A DNA stretch of 64,000 nt, taken from the NCBI GenBank assembly GCA_014898415.1, contig RCTD01000034.1, positions 248,001 to 312,000 on the forward strand, given 5' to 3'. A program made the translations under genes and the position numbers. This document shows positions 24,902 to 37,911 of this stretch, one piece after another. The notes beneath the pieces are model-generated. The model saw only the letters and a program-made list of their open reading frames with translations. It was not told the DNA's origin and ran no database searches. This DNA is from Stromatinia cepivora. Its lineage: Eukaryota; Ascomycota; Leotiomycetes; Helotiales; Sclerotiniaceae. Each line of letters starts with the position of its first letter. The first letter of the stretch is position 1.

Positions 24902-25139
24902 ATGTTATGATTTTATAATGGTATATATATATACAATCATGAAAAGATCAAAAACCCATACAAATTCGAGGGAATTTGATCATATACATATATAACCCGA
25001 GCTCTATATAACAGATAAGCTGCCACCACCAAAACAATACAAAGGCAATATATTTCAAAAACTTATACCTATAATCATTTCAAAAATCATGCAAAAGGAA
25101 GTTTGAATATAATAAAAACGAAATATAACGTCACCTCTA

Positions 25140-25450
25140 TCGATTTCGTTCAATTTGATTGATTTGGTTCATTTGATCAATTAACTTAATCGATTTCGGA
25201 ATTGATTATATTAATCATCCATTATCACTATATTATAATTCAATCTCCTTCCCTTTTCTATTGAAGCTTTTCCCTTTTAAAAGTTCCCCAAATCAAGGAG
25301 AATACGAATCAATATTAATTTAACTAATTGATAAACGATTTAATCGATTTGGTCAATTCATTCATCATTTTGATCAATTTGGTCGATTAATTTGGTCAAT
25401 TTGGTCAATTTCCAGTAAATTAATCAAATCAACCAAAATGACCAATCTAA
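25140..25450. repeat. TTGATCAATTTG-rich tail of chromovirus copy 1
   Basis: Noncoding DNA between the chromodomain and the 3' LTR contains repeated palindromic blocks of the type TTTGATCAATTTG and TTTGGTCAATTTG. The same tail occurs at 48180-48480 (inverted) and about 61690-61990. Confidence 0.6.
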
Positions 25451-25556
25451 TTGATTTAAAGCTTATGAACCTTCACAAAACCTAATTTCCGATGAAATAA
25501 CAATGGAACAAAGGAGTGAAACACTCGAAGGCGAGTTTTTCCAAAAGAGGGGGTAG

Positions 25557-25838
25557 TGTCATGAATCGTGAATTACAGAAGGCTAATCATATAATACCTC
25601 TTATCTCCTATATCCATTGATAAACTGATCGTCCATATACATACATTACGATTCATACGATTTAGTATAATAAAATAATGACCCTAATAATATATACATA
25701 TAACCCTATAGTTTACGAATGAATATTTGTATATATATATCTAATCACTCCTTACAAGCTATAATTCTTCAATTATAGATTCTAAAGAACATAATTGACC
25801 CTGTTTATTCAGCTCTACTACGGCTCTTGTGCGTCACA
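25557..25838 (+). repeat. 3' LTR of chromovirus copy 1
   Basis: 282 bp, TGTCATGAATCGTGA... to GTGCGTCACA; preceded by the polypurine tract. Confidence 0.9.
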
Positions 25839-26092
25839 TTATTATTCTTATATTACTATACTAATTTTTATATTAATTTTTATAAATTATATAAATAACC
25901 TATCAATCTATAAATTTGTAAATAAATAAATTATTTGTAAATAATCTATAAATAATCTATACAAAACAGATTATTTTAAAATCTCAATGGATAATTTGCG
26001 GAATGGATAATAGCTCTAATGGATAATCCATAAGATAGATTATCTATGGATATTCATGGATGACGGGTAATTTATGCGCAGCCTAATCAGGT

Positions 26093-27139
26093 CAAACATA
26101 AATGTCAATATATTGCAGATTACCGCACGCAGAAAAATCTTTCGGCCAACACGCCTTCATGCTATACTCGCATCTACACAGCAGAATACTACATTTTCGA
26201 AACCTTCAGACGTCATTATTCCAACGCTTTACCCTATCTCGACCATCAGAGACCCAATGTTCGATGCGTTTTCGAAGATTAGATCTCTATCACCCTAACT
26301 GTCAAGGATGAGGCTGTACAACTCTTGTATTGGAGTTAAGACGTAGTATATTTCAGTCCCGCATTCTCGTAAGCGAATATTCAATTCTTTATGTGTCAAG
26401 AAAACCTCATATTTAAATCTGAAGCTGAAGGGTCATTTTTCGGGATAAATTATAATGATCTCTATGCTCGTTTTATAGTAATGGATAATAAAACTACTTC
26501 TCAACATTTACGCTATTGGTAATATAATTATCATTCCCTGTAAGTGAAGCATGATTTTTTGAATATCGTCACTGTTGCTTAGTTAGGACTTCACCACTGA
26601 GGTAAACTCACAATCTCTTTTCACTTAATTCAACGGCGTAAAATTATCTTCTATTCCCTATAACAAAGAGTGTATAGATTTAGAGTTATCTATTCTCCTT
26701 AGTTCTAATATGGGCTCCATAATAAATCCTACATCTACCAATAAAAAACTCAAAACAGCCTCAAATCTACTATAAGAATCCATCAAACCAATCTAAATAA
26801 TATAAATTGAGGGGGCAAAAATGCCTAGTCATTCCGGTGAGGGGGTTAATGAACTAAAAGTCCAAATCTCGATGACGATCTGGACTAGATGACTAACCTA
26901 AAACTAATATAGCACCATCAGGATTTCCCACGCAGATTGATTTTCATTCCTATGATCATTTTTTGTTTTGTATTTTCATAAAATTTCTGTGGGGTTTCTT
27001 ATGAGGTGATATACTTTTTATTGTTGAATTTTTACAGTTGGGATTTTTCCTCTCCCATACTTTTATCAAAAAAATTGCTATAAGACTCCATCCCTTGTCT
27101 CCAGTTATTCTCTCGAACACCTCATTTCTCTGGGCAAAC
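26093..27139. other. Intergenic region, no gene seen
   Basis: Sequence right of the MITE-like element. Two overlapping short frames near 26074-26311 show no family signs. It is probably the former 3' flank of the broken 2EXR gene followed by the promoter of the next one. Confidence 0.45.
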
Positions 27140-28135
27140 ATGGTCTCTCTTAAAGTCGCATGGAAGGAACGCGACTGGAAACCCAACGTCCCATTCAAGA
27201 AGAGCGGTTCGAACCTCCTCAGATATCCAAAATGGCTTTCGAAAATCAAGATAGGTGTGAAGAAGAAAAAAGTCCCTTTTGGACCAAAGACATGGGTGGA
27301 GTGCTGGAAAGACGTAGCTCCCGTCATTTCGGCATCCGAAGAATTTTATGGACTTCCAGAGACTGTTATTTTCATGATCTGGACTTGCGTTCTCGAAAGT
27401 GATTTTGAACCGCAAACCTATCAGGTGAAGCCCAGCCTTATAGAAAATGTATTTCACGCAAGGGATAAACAGATCAACATGACCGGAGCTCGTGCTTTGT
27501 TACAGGTCAATAGGCTAACTCGAGAACTTGCACTTGAGAGATTCGGAGGAAATATTCCCATCTTTGCGGGGCAGGATAAACCTCCTGGAATCCTTCGGTT
27601 CGATGCGAAAGAAGATACCATCTACATCAAGGATTTTAGGATCGTTGCCTTCCAAATGACCGTATCCGCTTCAGATTGTTTGTGGAGAATAGACAAGACC
27701 CAATGCCGTGTCGAAAAACAGGTCCAGGAGTGCTTAGAATTTTATCCAAAATACTATCAAATCGCCAAGCTTAGATGGATGAATAAGATGCCAAAGAGAA
27801 TTCGTCGACATCAATATTGTTTCAAATCAGATTGCAGAGACCTTCGAAGATGTCTTTTAGTTAATCATGAACTCGAGGAGAATGAGATCGGCCTGCCTAC
27901 TCAGACATGGAACCTATCCCAATCAATCCAGAACCTTGCCGTTGATTACGAATATTTCGAAATGAGTGAAATATCAGTTGATTGGACTATGTGTAGGGAT
28001 CATTCTGATCATCAACATAGAGCAAACCTCCTCGATTTACTACGCAAGAATGGCATCCAAACTCTTGGGGTCGAAAACCGTAGGTACATCCACCACAACT
28101 ACACATTCAACATTTCTGAAGATGACATTTTATAG
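27140..28135 (+). CDS. 2EXR-like protein (331 residues)
   Basis: Single exon from the ATG at 27140; the frame is open further upstream but without an ATG. A basic N-terminus (WKERDWKPNVPFKKS) precedes the family motif FYGLPETVIFMIWTCVLES, a variant of the LPxEIRxxIW strand-helix of 2EXR proteins. It is followed by LLQVNRLTRELALERF, matching the conserved 'N-R-x-R-x-x-A' block, and by FDAKEDTIYIKDF, the DxIYI strand. C-terminal features include ISEDDIL. Motif order equals that of the proteins at 14569 and 17448, though sequence identity is low. Function unknown. It lies just right of the first repeat island. Confidence 0.72.
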   Translation: MVSLKVAWKERDWKPNVPFKKSGSNLLRYPKWLSKIKIGVKKKKVPFGPKTWVECWKDVAPVISASEEFYGLPETVIFMIWTCVLESDFEPQTYQVKPSLIENVFHARDKQINMTGARALLQVNRLTRELALERFGGNIPIFAGQDKPPGILRFDAKEDTIYIKDFRIVAFQMTVSASDCLWRIDKTQCRVEKQVQECLEFYPKYYQIAKLRWMNKMPKRIRRHQYCFKSDCRDLRRCLLVNHELEENEIGLPTQTWNLSQSIQNLAVDYEYFEMSEISVDWTMCRDHSDHQHRANLLDLLRKNGIQTLGVENRRYIHHNYTFNISEDDIL

Positions 28136-29420
28136 TAGTTTTAGACGATCGTATCACGTGGTCTTTGGAAGGGTCGGAAGACCAATTTAACGACCAATTT
28201 AACGACCAACTCAACGGTCTAACCTTAATTAGATCACCGCCTTGACACATTCAATGCCGATATGCCGCCTAATTAGGCTTAGGGGTTCGGTGGGCCTGTG
28301 TGTTTAGTTGGCCCGTGAATCCTTTTAACATTGGCTGCTTAAGCCATTGTATATATCTGAACTATCAAAGAGGTGCACAGAAGCCGGAAACAAATGCAAG
28401 GATTTAATATTAATGACAGAGAATCTCAATCAGTTTGGAAGGGCAGTTTTGCACAATAGATAAGAGTAAGCTTGTTTTAATGGATGTACAAGGTGTTCAG
28501 GGAGTCGGAAAGGGGTGATGGACGATATTTCCAATAATCCGGACTACTGGACACAATGGCAATGGAGTTTGGAGTTTTTGATCATGACAGGAAAAAGTTC
28601 TAGGGTTTACTCAACTTTTGTTTCCTACGTTCAAGGAGAATGTAACATCGTCGTTAGTTCGCAGTGGGGGGGGGGGAGATCTAGGAGTTTCATGTATCCT
28701 TAACCGGGGGTCCACAGTGACTCTAGCAACAAATAGTTGTCAAGAATCTTATAATATAAGAAATGAAACATGATAAGAGGAGAATGAAGCACAAAGTAAC
28801 TAGAAGAACTCTCATCACCATAGAAACAAAGTTGGAGCCCTTCCGAGTGTTGATCTATAGCCGAATTCCCTTTTCTCCCATCTCCAAGAAAGTCCTCAAA
28901 TCATTGCTTCCTTAAGCATGAATTTTTGTTCTACGTTAGCTCAATGAACTCACAAATTTGGTTATTTGAGTTTGATTTGTTGATTGAGAAAGAAGTGCAT
29001 GCATATTGTATCATTCAAAAGTGAATTTGAAAGGAAGACAGATAGTATTCTTGGTTGAAAACCTTAAACAAAGATCAATATTTTCCATTACACTCCAAAA
29101 CACAAGCCTTTTTAAACACCATGAACTTCATCAACTTTGTTTGTGTCACCACTGGTCATAGAACTTCACAACAAGAGAATGAAAGAGCTCTTGATGGAAG
29201 ATAGGAGAAACGCTAAGCAAAGTTCTCTTGTTCCAAGCATCCGAAAAGTAACTTCTCATCAAAAATCCTCATCAAATCTTCCATATCTCCAACTAGTCAC
29301 GGAAAGGAATTCACTCTGCGCCTCAGAAGAAATTTCGTGTCTTGAGATACAACTCTTAACCGTAGACCAACATCCTATACCGTATCAAACCGTTAAATTA
29401 AGTCGAACTTGAAAATAAAG
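28136..29420. other. Intergenic region, no convincing gene
   Basis: Contains a 12-bp x3 tandem repeat (28180-28215) and a G run near 28667-28677. A 91-codon open frame at 29137-29412 ends just before the next gene and might be an unrecognised upstream exon, but I see no domain or splice signal that supports it. Confidence 0.4.
28180..28215. repeat. 12-bp tandem repeat, three copies
   Basis: GACCAATTTAAC twice, then GACCAACTCAAC, directly head to tail, about 45 bases after the stop of the 2EXR-like gene. Confidence 0.75.
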
Positions 29421-30158
29421 ATGTCTCGCTCCGCAGGTCAGAACCTCTCGACCACTATCTCCAAACTCTCCCCAGAGAAACTCTACCCCGAGCCTCCAAC
29501 AACTCCTACCATGGATCTATTTACACCTGAATCCTCACCAACAACCATGGACGTATGCTGCACCCCCGAATCTTCACCACCACCCATGAATCTATCCTGT
29601 ACACCCGACTCTTCACCACCACACCACGCATACACGCACTGCACAATAAGCAACCCCATCACCTTCTCCAACTGGCTTGACTCCATCGGCCCCCAAAACA
29701 TAAACACCATAACCCACCTAACGCTCCTCCCCTCCCAACACCTCGGCCGCGTCACCTCTCTCTCCACCCTAGGCGACGTCCTCGGCGATTCCCTCGGCGA
29801 CGACACCACCTACACCGAACTCCACACCTGGATCTCCCTCCTCCAACGTCTCTCCAACACCTGCCCCAGCATCCGCACCCTCACCATCTTCTTCGCCGCC
29901 GATATGAGCGGACGCGATACCCACGGTTATAGGCGAGGTGTAGGTGAGTGTCTCGGATTTATATGGGCGATAGGATGTTTTCGAGGATTGGAATGGGTGG
30001 ATTTGAGAGGATATTTTCCGGGGCAGTGGGGATGGTATTTGAGGGGTTTGTGGGGGGATGGGACGAGGATTTTTAATGGGGTGGTGGTGGGGGAGCGCGG
30101 GTTAAGGGAGTGGAGGAGGGGGACGGAGAGGTTGGATCCGAGGGAGTTTAGGTGGTAG
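29421..30158 (+). CDS. Orphan protein with Pro/Ser repeats (245 residues)
   Basis: Single exon from the ATG at 29421 (frame open 12 bases further up, no ATG). Residues ~31-70 hold three tandem copies of a 12-14-residue unit, M[DN]xxxTP[ED]SSPxx. After that comes a compact domain with FSNWLDSIGPQNINTITHLTL, a helix-strand pair reminiscent of segments in fungal F-box/2EXR-type orphans, then CPSIRTLTIFF and a Gly/Trp/Arg-rich end. No signal peptide or membrane helix. Base composition is odd: the + strand is C-rich to about 29925 and G-rich after it, so third positions switch from C to G mid-gene. I do not recognise the family; it may be a young or lineage-specific gene. Confidence 0.55.
   Translation: MSRSAGQNLSTTISKLSPEKLYPEPPTTPTMDLFTPESSPTTMDVCCTPESSPPPMNLSCTPDSSPPHHAYTHCTISNPITFSNWLDSIGPQNINTITHLTLLPSQHLGRVTSLSTLGDVLGDSLGDDTTYTELHTWISLLQRLSNTCPSIRTLTIFFAADMSGRDTHGYRRGVGECLGFIWAIGCFRGLEWVDLRGYFPGQWGWYLRGLWGDGTRIFNGVVVGERGLREWRRGTERLDPREFRW
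29511..29627 (+). repeat. Coding minisatellite, three units of 36-42 bp
   Basis: Units each start with ATG and contain ACxCCyGAxTCxTCACCA; they encode M[DN]xxxTP[ED]SSP. Confidence 0.7.
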
Positions 30159-30920
30159 GGTTTTCCATGTAGGAGGTTTGCATGGAGCATTTATGATGTG
30201 GAATTTTTGGATTGAGGGGTGAAGATGGGTGCTTCGAGGTTGCCTCGAGCTCGAAGTTGCTTTTGGGTTGCATCGATGAAGGGCTCGGGTACCGAATTCG
30301 AGGGGAGGAGAGACGGCGATTTTTTTCATTTACCCACATAGGCGTGCGAGAATATATCCAGAATGTAAAAACGGAGGGATTACAAGACACTATAACCATA
30401 TAAGTTTCGCTAATTTATCAAAAGAAGTTGTTCATTTATGTATATATGACCTAAATATTTTTTGTCATGGTTCCAATCGTGACAGCATTCCCTGCTCCTT
30501 TTTTTTTGAAAGAAAAATAACAGCTAACTGTGAAAATTATATCATTGCGTACGTAAAGAAGTGGTTAAGCTTTTGTATACTGGCCTTTGCTGATTTATAC
30601 CGTACAGCACACTCTCATACATCCTATCTCCAAAACTCACAGCTAACACCTACACGAATGAGCCTCAGGAAAATCAGTATACACAAGTAATCAACTGAAT
30701 TTCTAACTAGGAGGCAGAAATCTAAACAACAAGGGTTCTAGAAGCGGCTAAAAATGAAAATAATTTTAAAGTCCTCTCAGTACATCCTCCCACTTCCCAA
30801 CCCATAATGACGAAAAGAAAAATTGTAACATTTACCATAGACAATACATATATCCCCACCTTGCTCCTCCCTGCCCAATCTTCGCGTCCATAATACCTGA
30901 ACACTTGGGAGGAAGACACC
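30159..30920. other. Convergent intergenic region
   Basis: Between the 3' ends of the orphan at 29421 and the aerolysin-like gene; no coding sign. Short overlapping frames at 30102-30403 are shadows of GC-rich 3' flank. Confidence 0.45.
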
Positions 30921-33025
30921 CTAGTACTGTTGATACCTGCCATACGAAGACTCATTATTCTCCTCATAGCTAGGTTCAGAAGGTTGATTATAGCTCTTAT
31001 TTCTCCCGTAATGATTAAAGTGGCCGTAGGAATTGCGGTCCTCGGACGGTTGCTCACAATTAATGGTTTGAGCATGGGTATTCTCCTCATATGTAGATTT
31101 GGAGGATTGATCATAAGTATTTTCTTCGTAAGCAGGCTTGGAGGATGGATCATAATCATTAGTTTCACCGTAGGCGTCATCATTGCTTCCTTCTTGGCCA
31201 TATTGTTGCATGTTGAAGCTTTCATCTTCACTGGAGCGACTGGTATTTTGGTACTTCAAAGTGGAGGATTCTTCTTCGGTGGACTCATTGTTGAATTGAT
31301 TGCTCTCATAACGATTATTGTCAGAGCTCTGCTGGTCGTAGCCTCCCGAATAAGAGTCTGCGTTGTTTTGATAAGTCGGGCCTAAATCTTCGAGTGATAG
31401 ATTCTCTACCTCAGGTTGATCATACTGGCGCTCCTCGTAGTTATTTCCATCTCCATAGGAATTTTGGCCGCAGGCCGACTCTAGGATTGGCACCTTAGCT
31501 TCAGGCTCGTAGGACGTATGTTCTTGGTTATCAATCTCCTCGGATTCGTTCTGTTGGTATCCAGTATTGTACGATTCGTCCTCTTCATTACGTTGATTGT
31601 ATGAGCTTTCATGGTAGTTTACCTCGTTGGACTGACGACCATCATCTCCTTCATAGTTCTCTTCATAAGTCTTATTTTCGTATTCCGACTCGACTAGATC
31701 TCCCCCTGCTCCTTCTACATCATTATCATCGCCTTCTTCATAAGACTGATTCTCTTCATATCCAGGCTCAACACGTGTTTCTTCTTCTTGCTCTTCGCTG
31801 TTATCGTACCCTTGGTTCTCCTCGTACGATCCTTGGCCATCGTAAGTCTGCTCCGTACCATCCGCCGTTTCATTGCCATATGCTTCATAGGCATCTGCTT
31901 GTTCATTGTCCACTGGGTAGACATGTTCTTCAACTGTAGCATCCCCCCCAATACCCTCGGCATCATCTTCAAACGACCTATTTTCATCCTTATAGCTAGT
32001 TCCCGATGCGCCAGACTTTGGCTTAATAGTGGTAGAAGCATTATAATAAGAGACGCCCGTGTACACACCGTAGGTAGTATTTTTCGCACCGGAATCTTTG
32101 GCCTTCCAGGTCATTTTGAAAGGCACTGAAATTTCCATCTTTGTCGCTGTCAAAGTAGCAACGAACGTACTATTCTTTGGCACCTTAAGAGCTTGACTAA
32201 TACCCCATTTCGTCGTGACAGTATTTTTCTCACCCCACTTCCATTCATTTTTCGTACTTCCCTTGACTTCCAATTCGCCTGTCCAGATCGGCCATGCTTG
32301 GACCTTGATTTTCTGGGAAATAGAGATTTCAAAACCATGCGAGTGCTCGAAGGTGTGCTCTTCCGCCTTATCTTCATTGTATGTGAATGTCTGAATTTGT
32401 TCAGTATCCGTTGCATTTTCCAAGTCCTGTTGAGCAATTGCAGCTGGCTTCTCTGATGACTTCTTCCCAGCTTTGATATCATATTCGATATTCTCCACCT
32501 CCATATCTTCAAAGTTCATCGAAAAATGTTGATCCTCATTATCGGGTGAACTATCGTCTTTGAGCAGGATTCCATCGACTTCAGGTTTCTTGTCAGTGCG
32601 AGAGGCAAGAGCGCAATTTGTTGATGGACAGCGAATGCGAAAAGTGCCGTTACAGTTTGGAAGTTTGGTTTCTTCAAATACGAACCAGTTGTCCGCCCAT
32701 TTTCCGTCATCGTCGATACAGCCCGCCCGACGATTCTTGTAGCGGCACCAAATCACGCGGCCGGTTGTAACATTCTTGATGATGTAGCGATTGGTTTGAC
32801 CATTAGCTGGGATAATTCTCCACCAATGTTCCGCTTTGGCTGGGTCTTTGTCCGTATGATAGAGTTCATTGTCATCTGCTAGGACTTTACCGGTCTGTTG
32901 GAAAGAAATGGTGTTAGGTCGGCAAGTTGAGAATTTATACAAAGATAGAAAGTGCGCAGTGAGTGACTTACCCTTTTGCTCACGAATCGAACATAAGTAT
33001 CTGGGCTTGGTAGTTCAACAACCAT
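30921..33025 (-). CDS. Aerolysin/MTX-like pore-forming protein with long Tyr/Glu/Asn-rich tail
   Basis: Two exons on the minus strand, 33025-32972 (18 codons) and 32894-30921, 675 residues. The 77-nt intron begins GTAAGT and ends TTTCCAACAG; joining gives FVSKRTGKVLADD. Residues ~1-150 form a Trp/Cys-containing beta-rich head, possibly a lectin-like beta-trefoil. Residues ~180-320 match the aerolysin/epsilon-toxin/MTX2 fold: alternating Thr/Ser/Val strands with FEHSHGFEISIS, a WKWGEKNT turn and VPKNSTFVATLTATK. The last ~340 residues are an acidic, low-complexity tail full of SYEEN-type units. No signal peptide is seen, so the protein is cytosolic or leaves by another route. Family members oligomerise into beta-barrel pores; in fungi they are linked to defence or lectin activity. 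The pore-former call is good; activity and target are unknown. Confidence 0.75.
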
Positions 33026-34807
33026 GATGACTCTTGTTTCGATGTCTTGAAGACTGTTCTGTGTTTGTAGTCGATTTTCTTGAGCAAAGAAGATTATTAG
33101 AAGCCTGGATATCAGATGAATGTGATCTGGAGTCTGGAGACATCGAGCAACGGCAATGCTGGCGGTATATATATATTTTCTTAAAGACAGAATAAGCTGC
33201 CTGTCCTCTTGCGGCAGCTCCACGAGACATTGTTCCTTTTCGGCGCAGTCGACCTACGACATGTCGAGAAGAATAGTGCAGGACCTCATCTTAGAAGATG
33301 AAATCATTTCAGCTAGAGTCAGGAAGCATATCGTAGCAGTCCAAGACTTTGGCGTTGAGAACTGGTGACAATCGAACGAAGAAATAATACTCTGTGGCCA
33401 GACAGCTGATGTCCAGACCTTTGTCGGCGTTTCACTGTATCCTCAAACAAGAAACATCTGCAACTAGCCTTCAAGCCTTCACCAATGGCTCACATAAGAC
33501 CACTGAACAATACATAAACGCACGGTAACGCCGGCGAGGTCGCCGATGACGTTCTAGAAGTTAGTCCGAAGTACAACATGCAGGATACCGCGAAAGTGTA
33601 CTCGGTATTTGTAAAGTCTTGGCGAAGGAGGTTACAGTGTCGTTGGCTAACTTTAATCATACGACGCTTTTGAACACGACGATATGAAAAATGTAAATAC
33701 CAAGGCGCCGCCAAGATATTAGCTTTTGATCCTTGACCGTAGTACAGAAATTCTTACGGACCCCCGTATGTCGTTGACTTCAACGAATTGCAAGCATAGT
33801 ACAGGAGCGGCTGTTTCTTCGGGCAGAGTAAAAGAGCAAAGTTTCTTTCTTGTGTTATCAAACAATATGGAGAGACAGATGGATGATATTGTCCACGAAG
33901 CATTTCACTTCGGGCTGCGGGAAAATATCGCACGAATGCTGCTGTTTAAGCACAGCCTCCGCCACCCTCTTTGACCTTGGTAATGAAGACCTTCGAATGT
34001 CTCATGTATCTCACTAAGGCTTTATCCCTAGTAGTCCTGCCGAAAAATTCATTCAACGACAATTAGAGGCGTCGACTGGTGAAAGTTACCACCACCGGTG
34101 ACAGAAGAGATTCTGCGGGCAGTTGGAAAAGAGGTTGACATGTTTTCCTCGATTATTGCGACAATGGGTACCTATGAGGATATATTGCATCGGATGTGCA
34201 GATAAGATGTGTTTGATATCAAGAAGCTAGTGCTTCGTCTTGGGGTTGCTCTATTTTGTGTGGTTTTTCGTTAACGAAACAACTCGTTGCACTGTGCATA
34301 TGGAAAAGAACCCTCGTGTGGACAATGACAAATTCATTTGCGATGAATCTCGATAGAAATACAGTAAATGAGAGGTAGGCACTTGCACCAAGTATTTACC
34401 GACGGTATTCATTCAAAGTAGCCATTCAAGGCGTTTGTTTTGAGTGTCCGATCTAGGTACTCGTATAGTATTCACCTGATCCATCCGGAGGATGTATAAG
34501 CACCGAACAACAGCAAATAGAAATTCCGGAGAAGATAAAGTTGATTTGTTCTAACGCCAAGCTTCTACCAAAGTCCACCTCTTGCAATTTGAGATGAGAT
34601 ATTGGTAAATGATGAACATCATTATTATGCTAATATAATGCTCTAATGATTAACACCAGCAACATGCCAACGCAGCCTGCTTCCATTGAGTCCATACAAG
34701 CACATGACATAAATACCTCTAGTTCGTTTCTCTTTTCTCAATTGTGGCATTTCTTCCTCATTTGACACCAAAAAGTTTGCCCCACCAGTCTCTCAATCCA
34801 TCCCCAT
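33026..34807. other. Long gap, no gene seen; promoter of the pore-former gene
   Basis: About 1.8 kb. The left end carries the pore-former promoter. Short frames at 33258-33368 and 33726-33974 have neither domains nor splice support and overlap frames on the other strand. The right part is the 3' flank of prp4. Confidence 0.45.
33166..33175 (-). promoter_or_regulatory. Probable TATA box of the aerolysin-like gene
   Basis: TATATATATA lies about 141 bases before the ATG at 33025 on the minus strand. Confidence 0.35.
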
Positions 34808-37407
<2,600 letters not shown>

Positions 37408-37911
37408 ATTTCCTTGTTATGATTGTAAGGACGTTAAAGTCCTCTGCCTTATGTTTGGATAAATTTGTGTCAGCCAAAGAGCACAAACAAGATCCCAAAG
37501 TGAGAAGAGCCCAACCGGTTATCTCTCAGCGCATAATCTTCTTCTTTGCTTTTTCCTTGACAGTGTAGTGTAGTAATGGAGGGTGATTCTTAGTATAATA
37601 AATGAAGCTGGAAGACGGTGAAGTGTCAATTATAAGTTCGACTGCCAAGTTGTTGCTATGTGTGAAATTGTACAACTGCATTTGATAAATTCAAGTTGCA
37701 GCTACCAAATCCGTAAAAATGCGCTAATCTATATACAGACTAGCGTGATAAGACGCTCCTCGTAAGCATTCTCTAAAGAAAACCCGCAAAAATCCCCTTC
37801 CCCCGCCAAAAAGTGCCTCGAGAAGTCCAGAATAATTCCGCATTTCTTCCAACCAAAAGACGATCTATTTTCCAAGAAAACCACCCAAGACTCCGATAAA
37901 TCTAATTCAAA
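37408..37911. promoter_or_regulatory. Shared divergent promoter of prp4 and tma7
   Basis: The 504-bp spacer lies between two divergent start codons and must hold both promoters. No clear TATA box on either side; an AT-rich block near 37595-37740. Confidence 0.5.

Larger units (their letters stand above)
18795..25838 (+). mobile_element. Chromovirus copy 1 (Ty3/Gypsy LTR element), RIP-mutated
   Basis: Full-length 7,044-bp element with 282-bp LTRs at both ends. An AAAAGAGGGGGTAG polypurine tract precedes the 3' LTR. The two LTRs differ almost only by transitions (C to T, G to A). Internal remnants appear in the order gag, protease, reverse transcriptase, RNase H, integrase and chromodomain, all with many stops. 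No clean 5-bp target duplication is seen (AAATT before, TTATT after), unlike the other elements in the window; it sits within a MITE-like sequence. Confidence 0.88.
18585..26084. mobile_element. Foldback MITE-like element split by a chromovirus
   Basis: The two arms, 18585-18794 and 25839-26084, total about 456 bp and are separated by a retrotransposon. The octamer AATCAGGT occurs immediately outside each arm (18577-18584 and 26085-26092), as an 8-bp target-site duplication of hAT-type transposition would. Both arms contain clustered GGATAAT/ATTATCC motifs. The left arm and the reverse complement of the right arm share blocks such as ATCCATTA and AATTTrTAGATTGATA, so the arms look like long diverged inverted repeats. 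No transposase is visible. Exact tips are uncertain because the arms are mutated. Confidence 0.5.

Noticed and set aside
18795..25838. Assigning the chromovirus to the known Boty element of Botrytis
   Set aside because: Its LTR is 282 bp, and I recall Boty LTRs as clearly longer; without a search a name is not justified.
29137..29412. 91-codon open frame just upstream of the orphan at 29421
   Set aside because: Considered as an upstream exon, but it ends with a stop 9 bases before the ATG and no splice donor in a fitting phase was recognised; left as uncertain.
33726..33974. 82-codon open frame in the gap right of the pore-former gene
   Set aside because: Codon usage and content give no support; starts and ends without features.
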